Assembly: GCA_001295905.1 (NCBI GenBank)
Contig: LJHT01000034.1
Span: 1-61,618 of the forward strand
Length of the DNA: 61,618 nucleotides
From: a beta proteobacterium AAP51
GTDB lineage: Bacteria; Pseudomonadota; Gammaproteobacteria; Burkholderiales; Burkholderiaceae_C
Reading direction: 5' to 3'
A program made the translations under genes and the position numbers. Positions 19,237 to 28,975 of this stretch are shown here, one piece after another (positions within the stretch are counted from its first letter, which is position 1; each line of letters opens with the position of its first letter). The notes below the pieces were generated by a model. It was not told the DNA's origin and did not search any database. It saw only the letters and a program-made list of their open reading frames with translations.

Positions 19237-19501
19237 AACTTGGCGAACTCGCACCACCAAAAGCCCCGTTTCGGTGCAGGCAGCCCAGTCTGCCTAGGGT
19301 GTTTTCCCAGCGCACGAGCGAAAAACCCGCACGGAAGCGGGACAGGGGCCGCACCGATCTAGGGTTTCCGCAGGGTTTCATGGCATCTAGTTTTGGTACA
19401 AAGTGCATTCCCCAGACAAGGTAGGGGCGCGCACCGTGCGCGCCACCCAACCAGCCGCCGGCCACCGTTGTCGTGAACACGAGAGTCTCAGGAGACACCC
19501 C

Positions 19502-22249
19502 ATGAAAAGTTCCCAGCCCCGCCGCAGCACCCACCGCGTGCTGCTGCAGGCCACCCCGGTGGCCACTGCCGTGGCAGCCCTGCTGCTCGGCGCCTCACTG
19601 GCCCAGGCGCAGACGGCCGCCGGGTCGGCTCCCGCACCGGCCGCCGCGGCCGCGCCCACGCAGGTCATCACCGTGACGGGCATCCGCCGCGGCATTGAAA
19701 GCGCCATCAACACCAAGAAGAACGCCGACGCCATCGTCGAAAGCATCTCGGCCGAAGACATCGGCAAGCTGCCCGACAGCAGCATCGCCGAGAGCATTGC
19801 GCGCCTGCCCGGCGTGACGGCCCAGCGCGTGAACGGCCGCGCCACGGAAATCAACATCCGCGGCCTGTCGGGCGATTTCGCCAACACGCTGCTGAACGGG
19901 CGCGAGCAGGTCTCCACCGGCAACAACCGCAGCGTCGAGTTCGACCAGTACCCCAGCGAACTGCTGTCGGCCGTGAGCATCTACAAGACGCCCACCGCCG
20001 ACCTGCTGGGCCAGGGCCTGTCGGGCACCATCGACCTGCAGACCGTGCGGCCCTTGAGCTTCGGCCAGCGCACCGTGGGCGTGAACCTGCGCGGCGAACG
20101 CAATGGCGGCGGCACCCCCTTCAAGGGCGACGGCACGCGCTTCAGCTTCAACTACATCGACCAGTTCGCCAACCGCACCATCGGCGTGGCCTTCGGCGTG
20201 GCCCGTCTCAGCCAGAAGGTGGGCAAGTCGCGCAGCGAGACCTACGACACCAACAACACCGGCAACTTCGCCAACGTCAACGGCGGCCAGAACTTCACCT
20301 TCAACCAGGGCTTCAAGTACTTCGTCGACGACACCGACGAAACGCGCACTGGCGCGATGGCGGTGCTGGAATACAAGCCCAACAAGAGCTTCAGCAGCGT
20401 TGTCGACCTGTTCTATTCGAAGTTCGACAAGGAAGTTATCCGGCGCGGCCTGGAAGTGCAGGTCAACGACAGCTGGAAGGGTGGCAACGCGGCCCTGGCC
20501 TACCAGGCCCCCACGCTGACCAACGCCACCGTGACCAACGGCCGCCTCATCAGCGGCGTCTGGGGCAACGTGAACCCGCTGTCGCGCACCATCTGGGAAC
20601 CGCGCGAGGACGAGCTGAAGTCGCTGGGCTGGAAGAACGAGCTGAAGTTCGGCACCGGCTGGACCGGTATCGCCGACCTCAGCTACTCGTCGGCCGAGAG
20701 CAAGGAACAGATCATCGAGATGGAGGCCGGCGTCTTCGACACGGTCAACAACCGTCCGCTGCCGGGCACCGTGACCATCAGCGACTACAACCGCATCACC
20801 GGGCTGCAGTACGACCACGGCAACCCCGCCATCGTGCGCCTGACCGACCCCGAGAGCTGGGGCCAGAACGGCTACGACAAGATCATCACCACCAAGGACG
20901 AACTGCAGGCCATCAAGCTGGTGGCGCAGAAAGACCTGGAAGGCGTGTTCTCGCGCGTGAGCTTCGGCGTCAACTTCAGCACCCGCGAGAAAACCAAGGG
21001 CTCGGCCGAGAACTTCCTGCGCCTGCCCACCCGCGGCGCGGCCAACCCCAACCCCGGCACGCCGCTGCCGGCCGGTGCCGGTTCGCTGACCCTGCCGGGC
21101 CTGGGCTTCAACACGGTGAGCTTCGACCCGTCGGCGGCCTACCCGTCCCTGTACCGCCTGGACGCCAACATCAACGGCGACATCCTGCGCAAGGGCTGGA
21201 AGGTCGAGGAAGACGTCACCACGACCTTCATCAAGGCCGACATCGACACCGAACTCTTCGGCATGCCGGTGCGCGGCAACGTGGGCACGCAGATCATCCA
21301 GACCGACCAGAGCTCCACCGCCCCGGTCGTGGACAACACCAACCAGGCCGCCTTCACGCTGCGCACGGCGGGCAAGAGCTACACCGACTTCCTGCCCGCA
21401 CTGAACGTGGTGATGGAGCTCTCGGGCGACCAGCGTCTGCGCCTGGGCGTGGGCCGCCAGATGGCCCGACCGCGCATGGACCAGCTGAGCGCCTTCACAC
21501 GCTCCGAGGTGAACGACCAGTTGCGCTGGACGGGCAGCGGCGGCAACCCGCAGCTCGACCCCTTCCGCGCCACCGCGGTGGACGTGTCGTACGAGAAGTA
21601 CTTCGGCACCAAGGGCTACATCTCGGCCGCGGCCTTCTACAAGGACCTGAAGAGCTACATCTTCGAGTTCACGAACACGCGCTTCAACTTCACCGGCTTC
21701 CCGAACCTCTCGGGCCGCGTGCCCACCTCGAACATCGGCGAGTTCACCGCGCCGGTGAACGGCAAGGGCGGCAGCATCAAGGGCATCGAGCTGGCCGTGG
21801 ACGTGCCGCTGAACCTGCTGTTCAAGCCGCTGGACGGCTTCGGCATCCAGGCCAGCTACAGCGACACGAAGAGCGCCGTGCGCCCCTTCGGCGACGCCGA
21901 CGTGCGGCCGCTGCCCGGCCTGTCGCGCAAGGTGCAGACGCTGACGGCCTACTACGAGAAGAGCGGCTTCTCGTTCCGCGTCGCCACCCGCAAGCGTTCG
22001 TCCTTCATCGCCGAGATCGAAGGCTTCGGCTCCGACCGCGAGTACCGCTTCGCCCGCGCCGAGACCATCACCGACCTGCAGGTGGGCTACGAGCTGCAGA
22101 GCGGCATGGCCAAGGGCCTGAACTTCCTGCTGCAGGTGAACAACCTGAACGACGAGCCCTACATCGAGTTCGACGGCGGCAGTGGCCGCGACACCAAGCT
22201 CGACGAGTACGGCCGTACCATGCTCTTTGGCGTGAGCTACAAGTTCTGA
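19502..22249 (+). CDS. TonB-dependent receptor, carbohydrate (maltodextrin) type
   Basis: 915 residues from the ATG at 19502, preceded by AGGAGA. It is an outer-membrane beta-barrel importing substrate with TonB/ExbBD energy. The signal peptide is ~1-38 (ending AQAQTA). The plug follows: [48 protein letters not shown]. The barrel ends with LFGVSYKF and a terminal Phe, as outer-membrane proteins require. The plug wording is that of the large receptors used for oligosaccharides in Caulobacter and Xanthomonas (MalA-like). Context supports maltodextrin: mal genes nearby and a HexR-like operator upstream. The substrate is inferred. A strong terminator follows. Confidence 0.9.
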   Translation: MKSSQPRRSTHRVLLQATPVATAVAALLLGASLAQAQTAAGSAPAPAAAAAPTQVITVTGIRRGIESAINTKKNADAIVESISAEDIGKLPDSSIAESIARLPGVTAQRVNGRATEINIRGLSGDFANTLLNGREQVSTGNNRSVEFDQYPSELLSAVSIYKTPTADLLGQGLSGTIDLQTVRPLSFGQRTVGVNLRGERNGGGTPFKGDGTRFSFNYIDQFANRTIGVAFGVARLSQKVGKSRSETYDTNNTGNFANVNGGQNFTFNQGFKYFVDDTDETRTGAMAVLEYKPNKSFSSVVDLFYSKFDKEVIRRGLEVQVNDSWKGGNAALAYQAPTLTNATVTNGRLISGVWGNVNPLSRTIWEPREDELKSLGWKNELKFGTGWTGIADLSYSSAESKEQIIEMEAGVFDTVNNRPLPGTVTISDYNRITGLQYDHGNPAIVRLTDPESWGQNGYDKIITTKDELQAIKLVAQKDLEGVFSRVSFGVNFSTREKTKGSAENFLRLPTRGAANPNPGTPLPAGAGSLTLPGLGFNTVSFDPSAAYPSLYRLDANINGDILRKGWKVEEDVTTTFIKADIDTELFGMPVRGNVGTQIIQTDQSSTAPVVDNTNQAAFTLRTAGKSYTDFLPALNVVMELSGDQRLRLGVGRQMARPRMDQLSAFTRSEVNDQLRWTGSGGNPQLDPFRATAVDVSYEKYFGTKGYISAAAFYKDLKSYIFEFTNTRFNFTGFPNLSGRVPTSNIGEFTAPVNGKGGSIKGIELAVDVPLNLLFKPLDGFGIQASYSDTKSAVRPFGDADVRPLPGLSRKVQTLTAYYEKSGFSFRVATRKRSSFIAEIEGFGSDREYRFARAETITDLQVGYELQSGMAKGLNFLLQVNNLNDEPYIEFDGGSGRDTKLDEYGRTMLFGVSYKF

Positions 22250-22261
22250 GCCTGGTGACCC

Positions 22262-22293
22262 AAAGCCCCTGCCGCCCGCGGCAGGGGCTTTTT
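22262..22293 (+). terminator. Rho-independent terminator after TonB receptor
   Basis: AAAGCCCCTGC pairs with GCAGGGGCTTT around a small GC loop, followed by a T-run. The halogenase gene begins 42 nt later, so it either has its own promoter in this short gap or depends on read-through. Confidence 0.92.
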
Positions 22294-22334
22294 CCATTGC
22301 GCAGAATGCCGCTGAAACCCACGAAAGCCTTCCC

Positions 22335-23939
22335 ATGAGCCTGCCGCCGAGCCCCAGCCCGCCCAGCCCGCACATCCAGCACATCGTCATCGCCGGCGGC
22401 GGCACCGCCGGCTGGATGGCCGCCGCGGCGCTGGCCAAGCTGCTGGGAAACGCCTGGCGCATCACGCTGATCGAGAGCGAGGAGATCGGCACCGTGGGCG
22501 TGGGCGAGGCCACCATCCCGCTGATCAACATCTACAACAACGCGCTGGAGCTGGACGAGAACCTCTTCATGCGCGAGACGGCGGCCACCTTCAAGCTCGG
22601 CATCGAGTTCGTGAACTGGGGCCGCCAGGGCGACCGCTACATCCACGGCTTCGGCCCGCTGGGGCCGGACATCGGCCTGACCAAGTTCCACCACTACTGG
22701 CTGAAGATGCGCGCCCTGGGCCAGGCCGACGAGCTCGACGCCTACAGCATCAACAACGCCGCAGCGAAGGCGAACAAGTTCATCCGCGCGCAGCGCGACA
22801 TGGGCAACTCGCCGCTGGCCGAGATTGCGCACGCCTACCACTTCGATGCGGGCCTGTATGCCGCCTTCCTGCGCCGCTATGCCGAGAAGCTGGGCGTCGT
22901 GCGGCTGGAAGGCAAGATCAGCGGCGCCACCACGCGGCCTGAAGACGGCTTCGTCGACGCCGTGGTGATGGAAGGCGGCCGCCGCATCGAAGGCGACCTC
23001 TTCATCGATTGCAGCGGCTTCCGCGGCCTGCTCATCGAGCAGGCGCTGCACACCGGCTACGAAGACTGGAGCCACTGGCTGCCGGCCGACCGCGCCTGGG
23101 CCGTGCCCTGCGAATCAGCCCACCCGATGACGCCCTACACGCGCAGCACCGCGCGCACGGCGGGCTGGCAGTGGCGCATACCGCTGCAGCACCGCACCGG
23201 CAACGGCCATGTCTTCAGCAGCAAGTTCATCGGCGAGCAGGAAGCCGCTGACGTGCTGATGCAGAACCTGGACGGCGCGCCGCTGGCCGACCCGCGCATG
23301 CTGAAGTTCGTCACCGGCAAGCGCCGGCAGCTCTGGAACAAGAACGTGGTGGCCGTGGGCTTGGCCAGCGGCTTCATGGAGCCGCTGGAAAGCACCAGCA
23401 TCCACCTCATCCAGAACACCATCGCGCGGCTGACCACCTTCTTCCCCTACCAGCGCTTCGATGCTGCCGACATCGCCGAATTCAACCGCCAGAGCGACTT
23501 CGAGTTCGAGCGCATCCGCGACTTCATCATCCTGCACTACAAGGCCACCGAGCGCGACGACACCGCGTTCTGGAACTACGTGCGCACGATGCCGATACCC
23601 GACACGCTGCAGCAGAAGTTCGACCTCTTCCGCAGCAACGGCCGTGTCTTCCGCGAGAACCAGGAGCTGTTCAGCGAGATCAGCTGGGTGGAGGTTTTCA
23701 TCGGCCAGCGCGTGGTGCCCCAGGCCTACCACCCGCTGGTGGATACGCTGCCCGAAGCGAAGATCGCCGATTTCCTGAAGAGCGTGCGCCACACCATCGC
23801 ACGCTGCGTCGACGCCATGCCCACGCACGCCGAGTTCATCGCCCAGCACTGCGCCACCGACATTCCGAAGCGCAAGGCCGAAGCCGAGGCGGCGGCCATG
23901 GCCCTGAAGAAGATGCAGAAGGCCGCGCTTCCCGCCTGA
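22335..23939 (+). CDS. flavin-dependent tryptophan halogenase family protein
   Basis: 534 residues. The FADH2 fold opens with [13 protein letters not shown] (~18-30). The halogenase signature WxWxIP is present (W278, W280, I282-P283). The putative catalytic Lys is K87 in [11 protein letters not shown], and the EPLES motif (349-353) supplies the expected Glu-Ser pair, so the active site looks intact. Family members next to TonB receptors in Caulobacter and Xanthomonas lack a natural-product cluster, and some halogenate free indoles; the natural substrate is unknown. No dedicated flavin reductase is nearby. Followed 21 nt later by a DUF6445 gene, probably the same transcript. Confidence 0.9.
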   Translation: MSLPPSPSPPSPHIQHIVIAGGGTAGWMAAAALAKLLGNAWRITLIESEEIGTVGVGEATIPLINIYNNALELDENLFMRETAATFKLGIEFVNWGRQGDRYIHGFGPLGPDIGLTKFHHYWLKMRALGQADELDAYSINNAAAKANKFIRAQRDMGNSPLAEIAHAYHFDAGLYAAFLRRYAEKLGVVRLEGKISGATTRPEDGFVDAVVMEGGRRIEGDLFIDCSGFRGLLIEQALHTGYEDWSHWLPADRAWAVPCESAHPMTPYTRSTARTAGWQWRIPLQHRTGNGHVFSSKFIGEQEAADVLMQNLDGAPLADPRMLKFVTGKRRQLWNKNVVAVGLASGFMEPLESTSIHLIQNTIARLTTFFPYQRFDAADIAEFNRQSDFEFERIRDFIILHYKATERDDTAFWNYVRTMPIPDTLQQKFDLFRSNGRVFRENQELFSEISWVEVFIGQRVVPQAYHPLVDTLPEAKIADFLKSVRHTIARCVDAMPTHAEFIAQHCATDIPKRKAEAEAAAMALKKMQKAALPA

Positions 23940-23960
23940 GGCCCTGAGCGACCGCCCGCG

Positions 23961-24668
23961 ATGTTCAACCCCCGCCCGCGCCTGGCGCGCGTGAACGTGG
24001 GCGGCGTGCACGACGTCTGGGTGGTCGACGACGTGCTGCTGGAACCCGAAGCGCTGCGCGAGCGCGCCATCGCCGGGCGCGCGAACTTCCGCGCCGCGCC
24101 CTTCAACGCCTACCCGGGGCTGGAGTGGCAACAGGGGCCCGACATCGACGGCGCGCTGTCGGATTTCTTCATGCTGCACCTGCGCCAGCGCCTGGGCGCG
24201 CGGCGCACGCAAAGCATGTACAGCCGGCTTTCGCTGGCCACGCTGCAGCCCGCGCAGCTGCGCCCGCTGCAGCGCCTGTGCCACCGCGACCGCTTCGGCA
24301 CCACGGCCGGGCAGACGGTGGCGGCCTGCACGCTTTACCTCTTCCAAGACGCAGCGCTCGGCGGCACCAGCTTCTACCTGCCGCGCCGGCCCATCGAAGA
24401 CATCAACGCCGACATCCGCCGCTGGGCCGCGATGGACGATGCCGCCTTCACCGCCGAGATCGGCGCGCCGCCGGGCTACCTCAGCGCCAGCAATGCGCAC
24501 TTCGAGCAGGCGGCCGTGGTGCCAGCGGCCTTCAACCGCGCCGTGTTCTACGACGGCGGCCATTTCCACAGCAGCCACATCACCGCACCCGAAAAACTCA
24601 GCGCCGACCCCGCCACCGGGCGGCTTACGCTGAACGGCTTCTTCATCTGCCGCCGCAACGCGGCCTGA
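23961..24668 (+). CDS. DUF6445-like protein, possible 2-oxoglutarate/Fe(II) dioxygenase fold
   Basis: 235 residues. It matches my memory of the DUF6445 family found beside TonB receptors and tryptophan halogenases. The layout suggests a prolyl-4-hydroxylase-like fold: an HxD motif at H108-D110 (CHRDRFG), a distal His cluster at 201-206 (GGHFHSSH) and an Arg at 221 (GRLTL), i.e. HxD...H...R. There is no signal peptide, so it is cytoplasmic. The start ATG has no strong Shine-Dalgarno; translation may be coupled to the halogenase 21 nt upstream. The oxygenase assignment is inference. Confidence 0.75.
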   Translation: MFNPRPRLARVNVGGVHDVWVVDDVLLEPEALRERAIAGRANFRAAPFNAYPGLEWQQGPDIDGALSDFFMLHLRQRLGARRTQSMYSRLSLATLQPAQLRPLQRLCHRDRFGTTAGQTVAACTLYLFQDAALGGTSFYLPRRPIEDINADIRRWAAMDDAAFTAEIGAPPGYLSASNAHFEQAAVVPAAFNRAVFYDGGHFHSSHITAPEKLSADPATGRLTLNGFFICRRNAA

Positions 24669-24700
24669 GCCCCACCTCACCCCCTCCATCCCGCAACGCC

Positions 24701-26746
24701 ATGAACGCACCCGCCGGGCCGCCCCAGGCCGCACGCCGACACTTCCTGCAAGGCCTGGGCCTCGGCGCCAGCACATGCTGGCTGCCCGCCTGGGCGCAGC
24801 CGGCCGCCACCGAAGCCACTGCCCCGCCGCTGCCGGTGGCGCAGTTCTTCCAGCGCCCGGCCTTCAGCGGCGCCGAGCTCTCGCCCAACGGCCAGCGCGT
24901 GGCCCTGCGCGTGGGCGCCGTCGGCCAGCGCGACCGGCTGGCCGTGCTGGACACCACCACGATGCAGCTGCAGCTGGTGGCGGCCTACAAGGACGCCGAC
25001 GTGCGCCGCTTCCGCTGGGTGAACGACCAGCGGCTGGTGTACGACCTGGCCGACTTTCAGGTGGCCGCAGCCGACACGGCCTTCGCGCCCGGCCTCTTCG
25101 CGGTGAATGCCGACGGCAGCAGCCTGCGCAGCCTGGTGCACCGTGAATACGTGGCCCATCGCTACGACGACCACCGGCGCGAGCTGCCCTGGAACACCTT
25201 CCTGCTGAACCAGACCGGCCCGCAGAACAGCGACCACGTCTTCGTGGTGCAGCCCGATGCCGTCACCGACAAGGGCTTCGACTACTACCGGCTGCTGAAG
25301 CTGAATACCGTCTCCGGCCTGGCAGAGGAACTGGACGCACCGAAGCAGGCCTTCCAGTGGCTGCTGGACGCCAACGGCGAGCTGCGTGCCGTCTTCACCG
25401 CACGCGAGCAGCGTGCTGCCATCCACTGGCGCAACCCGGCCGACGGGCGGTGGCGGCAGATCCGTGAATTCGAACGCTACGGCACCGACGCCGAATTCAC
25501 CATGCACGCGGTGGCACCCGATGGCCGCCTGTACGTGACCGCGCGCCCGGGCACCGACACCCAGGGCGTGTACCTGTTCACCCCCGCCACCGACCAGCTG
25601 GAGCAGCCTGCCGTGCTGGCCCTGCCCCAGTTCGACATCGACCCCGAGTTCATCGAGCGCAACCAGCGCGTGCTCGGTCTGCGGCACACGCTGGACGCCC
25701 GGGTGACGCAGTGGTTCGACGACACGCTGCGCCAGCAGCAGGCCGAGATCGACCGCCGCCTGCCGGCCACGGCCAACCTGCTGACCCCGCCGCGCCGGGG
25801 CGACAGCCCGAACCTGCTGGTGCGCGCCTTCGCCGACGTGCAGCCCGACCTCTACCTGCTCTACAACAGCAGCACACGCAAGCTGGTGCGCCTGGGAACC
25901 GAGCAGCCGCACATCGTGCCGGCGCGCATGGCCCGCGCCGACTTCGTTCGCTACCCGGCGCGCGACGGGCTGGAGATTCCTGCCTACCTCACGCTGCCGC
26001 CAGGTGCCAAGGCCGGCTCGCCGCCGCCGCTGGTGGTGATGGTGCACGGCGGGCCCTGGGTGCGCGGCGCCGAATGGGAATGGCAGCCCGAGGTGCAGTT
26101 CCTGGCCTCGCGCGGCTACGCCGTGCTGCAGCCCGAGTTCCGCGGCAGCACCGGCTTCGGGCTGAAGCACTTCACGGCGGGCTGGCGGCAATGGGGCCGT
26201 GCGATGCAGGACGACCTGGCCGACGGCGCGCGTTGGGCCGCCGCAGCCGGCCATGCCGACCCGCAGCGCGTGGCGGTGCTGGGCGCAAGCTATGGCGGCT
26301 ACGCCGCCTTGATGGGGCTGGTGCGCCAGGCCGATGTCTTCCGCTGCGCCGTGGCCTGGGCGGGGGTCAGCGACCTGCTGCTGCTCTTCGATGCGCGCTG
26401 GAGCGATATGTCGAACGCCTTCAAGCGCCACGGCATGCCCAAGCTCATTGGCGACCGCGAAGCCGACGCCGCGCTGCTGGCCGAACACTCGCCGCTGCAG
26501 CAGGCCGCGCGCATCCGCGCCCCGCTGCTGCTGGGCCACGGCCGCGTGGACCGCCGCGTGCCCATCGAACACGGCCGCCGCCTGCGCGACGCCGTGCAGA
26601 AGCACAACCCCGGGCTCGAATGGGTGGAATACGAGAAGGAGGGCCACGGCTGGGCCCTGCCCGAAACCCAGGCCGACTGGTGGGGGCGCGTCGAAACCTT
26701 CCTGGCCCGCCACCTGGCCCCGGCCAAAGCCCCGCCGAAAGCCTGA
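24701..26746 (+). CDS. S9 family prolyl oligopeptidase-like peptidase (exported)
   Basis: 681 residues from the ATG at 24701. A Tat-type signal (RRHFLQGLGLGAS) ends near AWAQPA at ~34. A beta-propeller-like region spans ~45-410. The C-terminal alpha/beta-hydrolase has nucleophile GASYGGYA (Ser ~530), Asp in GRVDRRVP (~616) and His in EGHGWA (~648), a complete triad. VVMVHGGPW marks the oxyanion region. It is 32 nt after the DUF6445 gene, same strand. A role in periplasmic peptide degradation is likely; its link to the maltodextrin genes is positional only. Confidence 0.88.
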   Translation: MNAPAGPPQAARRHFLQGLGLGASTCWLPAWAQPAATEATAPPLPVAQFFQRPAFSGAELSPNGQRVALRVGAVGQRDRLAVLDTTTMQLQLVAAYKDADVRRFRWVNDQRLVYDLADFQVAAADTAFAPGLFAVNADGSSLRSLVHREYVAHRYDDHRRELPWNTFLLNQTGPQNSDHVFVVQPDAVTDKGFDYYRLLKLNTVSGLAEELDAPKQAFQWLLDANGELRAVFTAREQRAAIHWRNPADGRWRQIREFERYGTDAEFTMHAVAPDGRLYVTARPGTDTQGVYLFTPATDQLEQPAVLALPQFDIDPEFIERNQRVLGLRHTLDARVTQWFDDTLRQQQAEIDRRLPATANLLTPPRRGDSPNLLVRAFADVQPDLYLLYNSSTRKLVRLGTEQPHIVPARMARADFVRYPARDGLEIPAYLTLPPGAKAGSPPPLVVMVHGGPWVRGAEWEWQPEVQFLASRGYAVLQPEFRGSTGFGLKHFTAGWRQWGRAMQDDLADGARWAAAAGHADPQRVAVLGASYGGYAALMGLVRQADVFRCAVAWAGVSDLLLLFDARWSDMSNAFKRHGMPKLIGDREADAALLAEHSPLQQAARIRAPLLLGHGRVDRRVPIEHGRRLRDAVQKHNPGLEWVEYEKEGHGWALPETQADWWGRVETFLARHLAPAKAPPKA

Positions 26747-26750
26747 AGCC

Positions 26751-26765
26751 GCACGTGCAAGGCCG
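26751..26765 (+). repeat. dispersed GCACGTGCAAGGCC element just after a stop codon
   Basis: GCACGTGCAAGGCC begins 4 nt after the S9 peptidase stop. The same 14-mer occurs inverted at 52604-52617 after the XdhC-like gene, and its 12-mer core CGTGCAAGGCCG is in the hairpin after glk. Confidence 0.6.
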
Positions 26766-26776
26766 GCAGGTGGCGC

Positions 26777-28162
26777 TCAGGCGGCACCCAGCCGCCGCCG
26801 CGCCGCGCGCGCATGCGGCACCCAGCCCAGCGTGGCCCAGCGGCGCCACATCAGCAGCCCGCGCAGCCATTCGTCGGCGGCATACGCCAGCCACACGCCC
26901 ACCAGGCCCCAGCCCAGCTTCACGCCCAGCAGCCAGCTGCCGCCGGCCATCACCAGCACCATGCTGCCGGCCCCCACCACCACCGGGTAGCGCGCGTCGC
27001 CGGCCGCGCGCAGCGCGTTGATGACCACCAGGTTGAAGGTGCGGCCGGGCTCCAGCAGCACCGTGCACCACAGCAGCACGGTGGCGGTGGCGATGATCTG
27101 CGCATCGGTCGTGAACAGGCGCATCAGCCAAGGCGAGGCCAGCGCGGCCGCCGCAGCCACGGCCACGCTGACCAGCAGGCCGCGCGCGAGGCCCCGCCGC
27201 ACCACGCGGTGCGCGGCCTTGAACTGCCCGGCGCCGATGAGGTGGCCCACCACGATCTCCGCGCTCAGGCCCGTGGCCAGGCCGAAGAGCAGCACCACCA
27301 TCATCACCTGCTGCACGTAGGCGTGCGTGGCCAGCGCCGCCGCGCCCAGGCTGCCCACCACCGCCACCGTGACCATGAAGGCCAGCCGCCAGGCGATGTT
27401 CTCGGCCGCGCCGGGCAGGCCGATGCGCGCCACCTCCTTCAGTTCGGCCGGGCGCAGGCGCCACCAGTCGCTGCGCACGGGGCGCAGGCCCAGGCGCGTG
27501 CGCCACAGCCACAGGTGCAGCCCGATGGCCAGCGCGCGGGCCAGCAGCAAGGCCAGGGCGAAGCCGGGCAGCCCCAGCGCCGGCAGTTGCAGCGGCCCGA
27601 GCGCCAGCCCGAACATCAGCGGCCCCATCAGCGCCAGGTGCAGCAGGTGCATGGCCACCATGACGGCCAGCGTTTCGCGGGCGCGCAGGTGGGCGCGCAG
27701 CACCGCCGTCATGCTGGCGTTCCAGGCGTCCAGCAGCATGGCCGGGGCCAGGGCCATCAGCAGCGGCGCGGCCAGCGGCAGCACGGCGGCCGGCGCGTTC
27801 AGAAGGCCCAGCAACGCCCCCGGGAACAGCAGCGCCGGCAAGGCCACCAGCACGCCCAGCCAGGTGCTGGCGCCCAGCACGGCGCAGGCCACGGCATCTG
27901 CCGCATCGCGCCGGCCGGCGCCCAGAGCCTGCGTGAGCACCACGCCCACGCCGGCACCGATCACGCGGAACAGGATGAACAGCGTGCCGAAGACGTGGTG
28001 CGAGAGCGCGAAAGCGGCCCCCGAGGCATCGCTCAGCCGCGCGGCCAGCACCGTGCCCACCACGCCCACGGCGATGCCCAGCAGCAGTTCCAGGAACAGG
28101 GGCCAGGCCAGCGTGAACAGGCGGGGCGGCTGGGGCGCCGCGCGTGCGGCCAGCGAACTCAT
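26777..28162 (-). CDS. MATE family efflux transporter
   Basis: 461 residues, almost wholly hydrophobic, consistent with 12 transmembrane helices in two MatE repeats. Recognisable segments are FTLAWPLFLELLLG at the N-terminus, GAGVGVVLTQALGAG (~68-82), IGLPGAAENIAWRL starting the second repeat (~250) and VVINALRAAGDARYPVVVG (~383). The family exports cationic drugs or metabolites using Na+ or H+; the substrate cannot be told from sequence. It is convergent with the S9 gene and divergent from the ParA-like gene 50 nt away. Confidence 0.88.
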   Translation of the reverse strand: MSSLAARAAPQPPRLFTLAWPLFLELLLGIAVGVVGTVLAARLSDASGAAFALSHHVFGTLFILFRVIGAGVGVVLTQALGAGRRDAADAVACAVLGASTWLGVLVALPALLFPGALLGLLNAPAAVLPLAAPLLMALAPAMLLDAWNASMTAVLRAHLRARETLAVMVAMHLLHLALMGPLMFGLALGPLQLPALGLPGFALALLLARALAIGLHLWLWRTRLGLRPVRSDWWRLRPAELKEVARIGLPGAAENIAWRLAFMVTVAVVGSLGAAALATHAYVQQVMMVVLLFGLATGLSAEIVVGHLIGAGQFKAAHRVVRRGLARGLLVSVAVAAAAALASPWLMRLFTTDAQIIATATVLLWCTVLLEPGRTFNLVVINALRAAGDARYPVVVGAGSMVLVMAGGSWLLGVKLGWGLVGVWLAYAADEWLRGLLMWRRWATLGWVPHARAARRRLGAA

Positions 28163-28212
28163 GACCGCGAGCTTAGAGGGGAAGCGCGCCGGCCCTGCGC
28201 TACCATGGCCGC

Positions 28213-28908
28213 ATGAGCCACATCCACTTCATCGGCGGTGAAAAGGGCGGGGTCGGCAAGTCTTTGCTGGCACGCGTGCTGGCCCAGCACTTCATCGACC
28301 GCGACCAGCCCTTCATCGGTTTCGACACCGACCGCTCGCACGGTGCGCTGCTGCGCTACTACGGCGACTACGCCGCCGCGCTGCCGCTGGACGGGCACGA
28401 CAGCCTCGACCCCGTGATCGAAGCCGCCACCGCCGAGCCCGGCCGCCGCGTGCTGGTGGACCTGGCCGCGCAAACCCAGGGCAGCCTGCTGCGCTGGCTG
28501 GACGAGGCCGCCGTGCCCACGCTGGCGCAGGAGCTGGGCGTGAAGATGACCTACTGGCATGTGATGGACGCAGGGCGCGATTCCGCCGACCTGCTGGGCC
28601 GCTGGCTGGATGCCGCCGCCGGCAGCGAAGCGCAGCTGCCGCTGGTGATGGTGCTGAACGAAGTGCGCGGCGACGGCTTCGAGCAACTGGAAGCCTCGGG
28701 CCTGGTGCCGCGTGCGCAGGCTCTGGGCGCACGCAGCCTGCGCCTGCGCAAGCTGCCCGATGCGCTGCTGCAGAAGGTGGACGCCAAGGGCCACAGCTTC
28801 TGGGCCGCCACGCAGGCCGCCAGCAGCGGCCTGGGCCTGCTGGACCGCCAGCGCCTGAAGCTGTGGCTGCAGCGCACGCAGGCCGAGTTGGCCACGCTGG
28901 ACATCTGA
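28213..28908 (+). CDS. ParA/MinD-like P-loop ATPase, orphan
   Basis: 231 residues. The deviant Walker A GEKGGVGKS (~9-17) with the signature Lys shows a ParA/MinD/SIMIBI ATPase. FDTDRSHG (~37-44) and VLVDLAAQTQGS (~81) replace the usual DxD and Walker B regions, as in the nucleotide-binding proteins annotated near mobilisation genes. No partner ParB, MinC, plasmid or conjugation gene is adjacent, so the cargo is unknown. Cytoplasmic. The gene stands alone between a MATE exporter and an esterase. Confidence 0.8.
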   Translation: MSHIHFIGGEKGGVGKSLLARVLAQHFIDRDQPFIGFDTDRSHGALLRYYGDYAAALPLDGHDSLDPVIEAATAEPGRRVLVDLAAQTQGSLLRWLDEAAVPTLAQELGVKMTYWHVMDAGRDSADLLGRWLDAAAGSEAQLPLVMVLNEVRGDGFEQLEASGLVPRAQALGARSLRLRKLPDALLQKVDAKGHSFWAATQAASSGLGLLDRQRLKLWLQRTQAELATLDI

Positions 28909-28975
28909 GCGTTCACGGCGGCAGAACGGGCGCCGGAAAGCGCGCCCGAGGGCGGCGAACCCCGCACCTGACGGC

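Noticed and set aside
19595..22531. 978-residue minus-strand open frame opposite the TonB receptor
   Set aside because: No recognisable domain, Val/His/Arg-rich composition, and the plus-strand receptor is unambiguous.
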